A DNA stretch of 64,000 nucleotides from Tropicimonas marinistellae (lineage in GTDB: Bacteria > Pseudomonadota > Alphaproteobacteria > Rhodobacterales > Rhodobacteraceae): assembly GCF_001509585.1 (NCBI RefSeq), contig NZ_LNCI01000007.1:124001-188000 (forward strand), read 5' to 3'. Shown here in pieces: positions 59,808 to 64,000 of this stretch (position 1 is the first letter of the stretch; each line of letters opens with the position of its first letter). The notes beneath the pieces were generated by a model. The model was not told the origin of the DNA. It did not search any database and worked only from the letters and a program-made list of their open reading frames with translations. A program made the translations under genes and the position numbers.

Positions 59808-61259
59808 ATGATAATCGAACGTACCTGCCGTTTTGCCGGCATGTTTTTCCCTGCGGATCGCGCACAGCTTGCCGCCGCAGTGCAGACCCATCTTAAAGCG
59901 GCTGAGGACGCGGGCTCGACCGGGGCGGCCGAGCCGCGCGCCATCGTCTCTGCCCACGCCGGCTATCAGTATTCGGGACGCTTTGCCGGGCTTTCCTTCG
60001 CCTCGGTCACCTGGAAGCCTGCGCGGGTCGTCGTGATCTCTCCCTCGCACAGGCATCGGTTCCGGGGCCTTGCCTATCCGTCGCAAGACGTCTTCTCGAC
60101 CCCAGTGGGCGCCTTGGCCATAGATCGCGCCGCCTGCGCATCGCTCGGCGAAGCCGGTCTGGCGCATGAAGAAGATGCGGCACACGACAATGAGCACGGC
60201 ATCGAGACACAATTGCCTTTCATCCGCACACTATGGCCTGAAGCGCGGATTGTCCCACTGGTTTGCGGCGACGTACCGCCCGAGAAGGTCGCGGCGGCGA
60301 TCGATGCACTCGCCGGACCGGAAACTCTGGTCGTGCTGTCCTCTGATCTCAGTCATTTCCTCACTCATGAGGAGGCCCGTCGGAAGGACTCCGAAACCGC
60401 GTGGTTGATCGAAACGGGTGATGCGGAAGCACTGACTCCATACCATGCCTGTGGCGCATGCGGCATTCAGGGCTGGCTGATGTCGCAATCCGGGCAGGCG
60501 GCGAAGGCCTTGAGGCTTGGAATGGGTGACAGCTCAGCTGTCACCGGAGATCATTCCCAGGTCGTCGGATATGGTTCATGGGCGTTCTATCCGGAAGGTG
60601 CCCCCATTCTAAGCCGCAGATCGCAGGAAGAACTACTTGGGCTTGCGCGGGGCACCATAGCGGGTCGTCTTGCGGAAGGCCGCGGTGCCACGTCTTCCCC
60701 GGAGCACGCGTCCGCGCCGCTACAGACGGTGGCGGCCAGTTTCGTGACGCTGACGCTGGATGGAGACTTGCGTGGTTGCATCGGTTCGCCAACGGCTCGG
60801 AGACCTCTGGCCATGGACGTGGCGGAAAACGCAATCGGCGCAGGGTTCCGCGATCCGCGTTTCGAGCCTTTGACGGCGGCGGAGTTGCCGGACCTGCGCA
60901 TCAAGGTCGCGGTTCTCGGCAAGGCCGTTAAGATGGCCTTCGCCGATGAGGAAGACGCGTTGTCCCGGATAGAACCCGGGCGCGACGGGCTGATCTTGTC
61001 AACGGCGGCGCACCGCGGACTACTGTTACCGGCGGTATGGGAGACCCTTCCGCAGCCACGGGCCTTCCTGGAAGCCCTCAAGCTCAAGGCAGGACTTCCA
61101 AGGCGCTATTGGAGCGAGCACGTGACCTTGCACAGGTTTCGGGTGGAAAGCTTCTCTGAGTCCGTCTCGTCTTCGTTGCGCACGTGTGCACGAACGGGCG
61201 GGGCGCCGGCCTCGAACGCATCTTGGGTCGACTCCACTAGCTCGGAAACTGAGATGTGA
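59808..61259 (+). CDS. amrB-amrA: Memo-AMMECR1 fusion (AmmeMemoRadiSam proteins B and A)
   Basis: 483 aa from ATG 59808. Residues about 1-270 are the Memo domain: 'IVSAHAGYQYSGRFAG', 'VVISPSHRHRF', 'HDNEHGIETQLPFI', 'VVLSSDLSHFLTHEEA', giving the His metal site. Residues about 290-470 are AMMECR1: 'FVTLTLDGDLRGCIGSPTAR', 'RDPRFEPLTAAELPDLRIKV', 'YWSEHVTLHRFRVESF'. The C-terminal tail past residue 460 is extra. Usually Memo and AMMECR1 are separate genes, so this is a fused form. Divergent from the radical SAM gene. Confidence 0.92.
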   Translation: MIIERTCRFAGMFFPADRAQLAAAVQTHLKAAEDAGSTGAAEPRAIVSAHAGYQYSGRFAGLSFASVTWKPARVVVISPSHRHRFRGLAYPSQDVFSTPVGALAIDRAACASLGEAGLAHEEDAAHDNEHGIETQLPFIRTLWPEARIVPLVCGDVPPEKVAAAIDALAGPETLVVLSSDLSHFLTHEEARRKDSETAWLIETGDAEALTPYHACGACGIQGWLMSQSGQAAKALRLGMGDSSAVTGDHSQVVGYGSWAFYPEGAPILSRRSQEELLGLARGTIAGRLAEGRGATSSPEHASAPLQTVAASFVTLTLDGDLRGCIGSPTARRPLAMDVAENAIGAGFRDPRFEPLTAAELPDLRIKVAVLGKAVKMAFADEEDALSRIEPGRDGLILSTAAHRGLLLPAVWETLPQPRAFLEALKLKAGLPRRYWSEHVTLHRFRVESFSESVSSSLRTCARTGGAPASNASWVDSTSSETEM

Positions 61260-61377
61260 ACGTCGGGAGTGTTCGCCTTCGTGGGCAGGCTTCCCGTAAT
61301 CGCAATGCGGATGAAGCAGGGCCTGATCGTGATGGTTGCACGGTCTGGATAGGCCGGCCGCGGTCCGGCCGGTACGG

Positions 61378-61542
61378 TCAAGGGTGCGGCCGAGGGTGTT
61401 CGGCCAGGTCAGGCGACTTGGCGGGACCGTGCATCCACTTCGTGAGCGCCTGACGTTCCTCTTCGGAGAAGAAGAGCCATTTTGCGTCTGCGGGCTTTTG
61501 CTTCTTGCAGCCCGGGCAGGGATTGTCTGAGTTCTTGCACAT
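61378..61542 (-). CDS. 54-aa Cys-rich small protein
   Basis: ATG 61542 follows a strong GGAGGAGGAG ribosome site; the product is MCKNSDNPCPGCKKQKPADA followed by about 34 residues ending PHP. Cysteines at 2, 9 and 12 (CPGC motif) suggest metal binding or a redox role. It is 31 bp downstream of the alpha/beta hydrolase gene and would be the last gene of that operon. No family recognised. It is under the usual length cut-off, but the start context is clear. Confidence 0.6.
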   Translation of the reverse strand: MCKNSDNPCPGCKKQKPADAKWLFFSEEERQALTKWMHGPAKSPDLAEHPRPHP

Positions 61543-61573
61543 GTCTCCTCCTCCAGTGCTGCTGTCCGGAAAT

Positions 61574-62431
61574 TCAGGCCGCCACGGCCGAAGCTGACGG
61601 CATTCGCCCCAGCGCTTCTATGAAGAACGGGCGGAATCCTTCCGGATGTTCGCTCATCGGGAAATGCCCAAGCTCGTCCATCACGGCGAGCGTCGCGCCG
61701 GGAATGGCACTGGCTGTGCGTTCGGCATCTTCGGGCGTGCAGGTCAGGTCATAGGCGCCGACGATGATGTGGACGGGCGCTCGGCTCGTGTCGATCTGGC
61801 CCAGACGCGGGATCAGGCTTTCGTCCCTGGTGTAGAAACTCAGATCTCCGCGGAACACGCCCGGCCCGCTCTGCATGAACATCCAGAGTGTGTTCCAGCG
61901 TTCGGCCTGCGGCGCGTAGGGAGAGATATTGGCGGAGACCAGCGCCGCACCCATCTCGCCGCCATGCGCGTCGGGGCGGTGGAACCAGTCGATATCGTAC
62001 CAGGCGGGCTGGAAATCCGACGCCTCGATGGCGATGAAGCCGGAAAACCGGTCGGCATGTAGTGCGGCCAGTTGCAGCGCGATCCGCCCGCCCATGGAAC
62101 ATCCCGCCAGCACCGGGCGCTCCAGCCCAAGTCCGTCGATCACGGCGAGCACCGTTTCGATGTAAGCTTCGGTTGTCAGAAGGTATTCCTCCGTCTCGAA
62201 GCCTTCGGGAGGCAGCGACTTGCCGTGCCAAGGCATGTCAAAGGCGATCAGGCGATTTGACGCGGTGATCTCGGCGTCGTTCATCAGGTGGCGCCACTGG
62301 CGGGTATCGGCCCCGGCAGTGTGCAGGCAAAGGACCGGACGGCCTTGCCCGGCTTCCTCGAAGTAAATGCGGTGCGGGGTACCAGCCACCTCAACGGTCA
62401 TGTAGCGCCCGGTGATCGGTTCGATACTCAT
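61574..62431 (-). CDS. Alpha/beta hydrolase (C-C bond hydrolase/enol-lactonase-like)
   Basis: 285 aa. 'RPVLCLHTAGADTRQWRHLM' (oxyanion region), nucleophile Ser in 'VLAGCSMGGRIALQLA', acid 'VGAYDLTCTPEDA' and His in 'DELGHFPMSEHPEGF'. This arrangement fits the PcaD/MhpC/DhlA-like family. It overlaps the SCP2-like gene by 4 bp (ATGA). With an intradiol dioxygenase divergent to the operon, it may act on a ring-cleavage product or its ester precursor. Confidence 0.85.
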   Translation of the reverse strand: MSIEPITGRYMTVEVAGTPHRIYFEEAGQGRPVLCLHTAGADTRQWRHLMNDAEITASNRLIAFDMPWHGKSLPPEGFETEEYLLTTEAYIETVLAVIDGLGLERPVLAGCSMGGRIALQLAALHADRFSGFIAIEASDFQPAWYDIDWFHRPDAHGGEMGAALVSANISPYAPQAERWNTLWMFMQSGPGVFRGDLSFYTRDESLIPRLGQIDTSRAPVHIIVGAYDLTCTPEDAERTASAIPGATLAVMDELGHFPMSEHPEGFRPFFIEALGRMPSASAVAA

Positions 62432-62850
62432 GCGACAGCTTCCTCCGCGGTGCGTGGCAACGCCATGACTTCCTTGAAAAAACGAAGGTTTTTGACAAGG
62501 GTGAGTATGTCGCCGTCGATCCGGCCGCGACCGATTTTCACCAATCCAAAGATGTCATGGAAGCCAGGTTCGGGGCGCGCTTTCCAGAACTCTTCCAGTG
62601 CCTCGGCATCGGTTCGCAGGGCAAAGCACCATGGTGTCTTTCGGCTTGGACCATTGACCACGGACAAGAGGCGGCCCTTTTCGAAGGAGAGGTAGAACTC
62701 GTCGCCGTCCACCACGACCAGGACCGTCTCGGAGAAGAGGCGGCCAAGCCGCAGAAGGTGCGGCGCGCCTTCGAGCCGGGATTGGATCTGCCTGAACTTG
62801 TCGAACACCGGGGCCTCCCTTGCGGCTGTCTGCTTGGGACTTGCTGCCAT
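62428..62850 (-). CDS. SCP2-like small protein
   Basis: 140 aa. Features of the SCP2 sterol-transfer fold: 'SETVLVVVDGDEFYLSFEKG', 'LLSVVNGPSRKTPWCFALRT', 'GFHDIFGLVKIGRGRIDGDI', 'LVKNLRFFKEVMALPR'. The family binds hydrophobic ligands. First gene of the operon with the hydrolase; start ATG 62850. Assignment is by shape only and weaker than for the neighbours. Confidence 0.55.
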   Translation of the reverse strand: MAASPKQTAAREAPVFDKFRQIQSRLEGAPHLLRLGRLFSETVLVVVDGDEFYLSFEKGRLLSVVNGPSRKTPWCFALRTDAEALEEFWKARPEPGFHDIFGLVKIGRGRIDGDILTLVKNLRFFKEVMALPRTAEEAVA

Positions 62851-62880
62851 GCCACGGGCCTAAGAGGCCATGCTGCTACG

Positions 62881-62896
62881 GGTATGGGTCGATACT
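62881..62896. promoter_or_regulatory. Putative operator GGTAT-N6-ATACT
   Basis: Inverted repeat GGTAT (62881-62885), 6 nt, ATACT (62892-62896), 31 bp before the SCP2-like gene start. A second copy with ATACC lies 90 bp away. Confidence 0.5.
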
Positions 62897-62970
62897 CTCG
62901 CGCCAAGCGGCGATCAGTTCATGGCCCCAAAAGAGGTGCGACCGCTTCTTCTGCTATACTGCTCTTGGGC

Positions 62971-62986
62971 GGTATTACCCGATACC
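62971..62986. promoter_or_regulatory. Putative operator GGTAT-N6-ATACC
   Basis: GGTAT (62971-62975), 6 nt, ATACC (62982-62986), flanked by C and G so a 6-bp arm each way. It lies 105 bp before the dioxygenase start. Together with 62881 it frames the divergent promoter region; TATACT at 62955-62960 is a possible -10 box. Confidence 0.5.
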
Positions 62987-63091
62987 GTCGCAGGCATTGG
63001 GCAAAGGCGCGGTCTGGGTGAAGGGTGATGGCAGACACGGGGCGGTGGAGCGCCCCCTGCCAGACCCAGAATGCCAGGAGGAGGAAAACCC

Positions 63092-63967
63092 ATGGGCATC
63101 GTCAACAAGGACAACATTACCGACGTCGTGATCGCGAGCCTTGGAAAGCATGGCGAGATCACCGAGCGCCAGCGTGAGATCATGACCTCGCTGATCAAGC
63201 ACATGCACGGTTTCGTCAAAGACGTGAAACTGCAACACAGCGAATTCCTCGAAGCCTGCGCCTATCTCGAGCGCGCGGGAAAGCTCTGCAACGACAACCG
63301 TCAGGAATTCATCCTTCTCGCCGACATCATCGGGGTCGAGGTTCTGGTCGACATGATGACAAACCCGGTCGAAGGAAACGCCAGCGAATCCACGGTGCTC
63401 GGCCCGTTCTACCGTGAGAACCCGCCGGTCCTGCCAAAGGGCGCATCGACTATCCTGAAGCACTTCGAAAACGAAGAAACAGCCTATTACGAAGGCTACA
63501 TTCGTGATCAGGCCGGCAATGGCATTGCCGGCGTAACCATGGATGTCTGGGAAGACGCCCCAAACGGCGTCTACGAGAACCTCGACCCGCATCAGCCCGA
63601 GTACAACCTGCGCGGTCGCTTTGAAACCGACGAGACCGGCCATTACGCCTTCGTCGCCGTACGGCCGGTTCCCTATCCAATTCCGGAAGACGAGACTGCG
63701 GGCGAGCTTCTGCACTTCATGGGGCACCACCCGAACCGCCCCGGCCACATGCACTTCATCATTTCAAAGGAGGGCTACCGCCCGCTGATCAGCCAGATCT
63801 ATGACGCCGATAGCGACTGGCTGAACAACGACAGTGTCTTCGCCGTCAAGGAAAGCCTGATTGGCAAGTTCAAGCCGGCAGCCAAGGATCTTGGTACCGA
63901 CCTGCATTTCGAGTTCGATTTCGTTCTCAAGGAGAACGCCGAAGCGCAGGCCGTGGCTGCCGAGTAA
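63092..63967 (+). CDS. Intradiol ring-cleavage dioxygenase, hydroxyquinol/catechol 1,2-type
   Basis: 291 aa from ATG 63092 (AGGAGGAGG upstream; an in-frame start 21 bp earlier is unlikely). Fe(III) ligands by family alignment: Tyr161 ('NGVYENLDPHQ'), Tyr195 ('RPVPYPIPED'), His219 and His221 ('RPGHMHFIIS'). 'ESTVLGPFYRENPPVLPKGA' is the usual linker region; the first ~100 residues are the helical dimer domain. Cleaves a catechol or hydroxyquinol between the two hydroxyls to a muconate. It probably starts a plus-strand operon running off the right edge. Confidence 0.92.
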   Translation: MGIVNKDNITDVVIASLGKHGEITERQREIMTSLIKHMHGFVKDVKLQHSEFLEACAYLERAGKLCNDNRQEFILLADIIGVEVLVDMMTNPVEGNASESTVLGPFYRENPPVLPKGASTILKHFENEETAYYEGYIRDQAGNGIAGVTMDVWEDAPNGVYENLDPHQPEYNLRGRFETDETGHYAFVAVRPVPYPIPEDETAGELLHFMGHHPNRPGHMHFIISKEGYRPLISQIYDADSDWLNNDSVFAVKESLIGKFKPAAKDLGTDLHFEFDFVLKENAEAQAVAAE

Positions 63968-64000
63968 CTCCCGACACCTCCCTGAATATTGGCCCCTGAA

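Noticed and set aside
1-64000. CRISPR arrays, rRNA genes, riboswitches, prophage structural genes
   Set aside because: No regularly spaced repeats, rRNA-like stretches, known riboswitch cores or capsid/tail-type proteins were seen on reading both strands.

Overview
The window is high-GC DNA that looks like a marine-type alphaproteobacterium, most likely Rhodobacteraceae (Roseobacter group). This rests on the dense mix of TRAP, tripartite-tricarboxylate and NitT/TauT-type ABC importers, FCD-type GntR regulators, catabolic operons with ATGA overlaps, and an alphaproteobacterial-style tRNA-Gly remnant. Family assignments come from reading translated sequence and motifs; no database search was run.

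Layout. 0-5.1 kb: a minus-strand operon of two secreted amidohydrolase paralogues, a GYD-like protein and a DUF3299 protein cut by the window edge, divergent from an AraC regulator. 5.1-11.5 kb: a compact integrated element with three tyrosine recombinases, two excisionase-like HTH proteins and a 223-aa protein of unknown function. It ends at the 5' part of a broken tRNA-Gly gene and a decayed flavodoxin gene. 11.5-33.6 kb: a large catabolic region with two NitT/TauT-type ABC systems, two near-identical-length nitrilase-superfamily hydrolases, a Rieske oxygenase with reductase, a hydantoinase/dihydropyrimidinase-like enzyme, a hydantoin-racemase-like enzyme, a RidA protein, an M20 amidohydrolase, a DHDPS-like lyase, several SDRs, an MFS exporter and two FCD-GntR regulators. 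A short inverted-repeat motif (about TGGYATRCCA) lies in all six regulatory intergenic regions of this block, suggesting one regulon. The enzyme set fits oxidative breakdown of an N-heterocycle or cyclic ureide; the substrate is not known. This is the best candidate for an undescribed system here.

33.6-40 kb: transposase remnants, an OsmC protein, a TRAP transporter, a SleB-type hydrolase, a small lipoprotein and a voltage-gated-like K+ channel. 40.9-44.1 kb: a three-gene operon (Fes-like esterase, ATP-grasp ligase, small esterase). 44.5-48.1 kb: an atypical kinase-like gene and a secreted DUF3604 protein. 48.5-57.8 kb: a Gfo/Idh dehydrogenase, then an eight-gene operon (TctCBA-type transporter, TetR, two TIM-barrel isomerases, Gfo/Idh, DUF993) with tandem palindromic operators in front. 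58-61.3 kb: a CIA30 protein and the complete AmmeMemoRadiSam set, with Memo and AMMECR1 fused. 61.3-64 kb: an operon of a 54-aa Cys-rich protein, an alpha/beta hydrolase and an SCP2-like protein, divergent from an intradiol dioxygenase. Tandem GGTAT-N6-ATACY sites lie between them.
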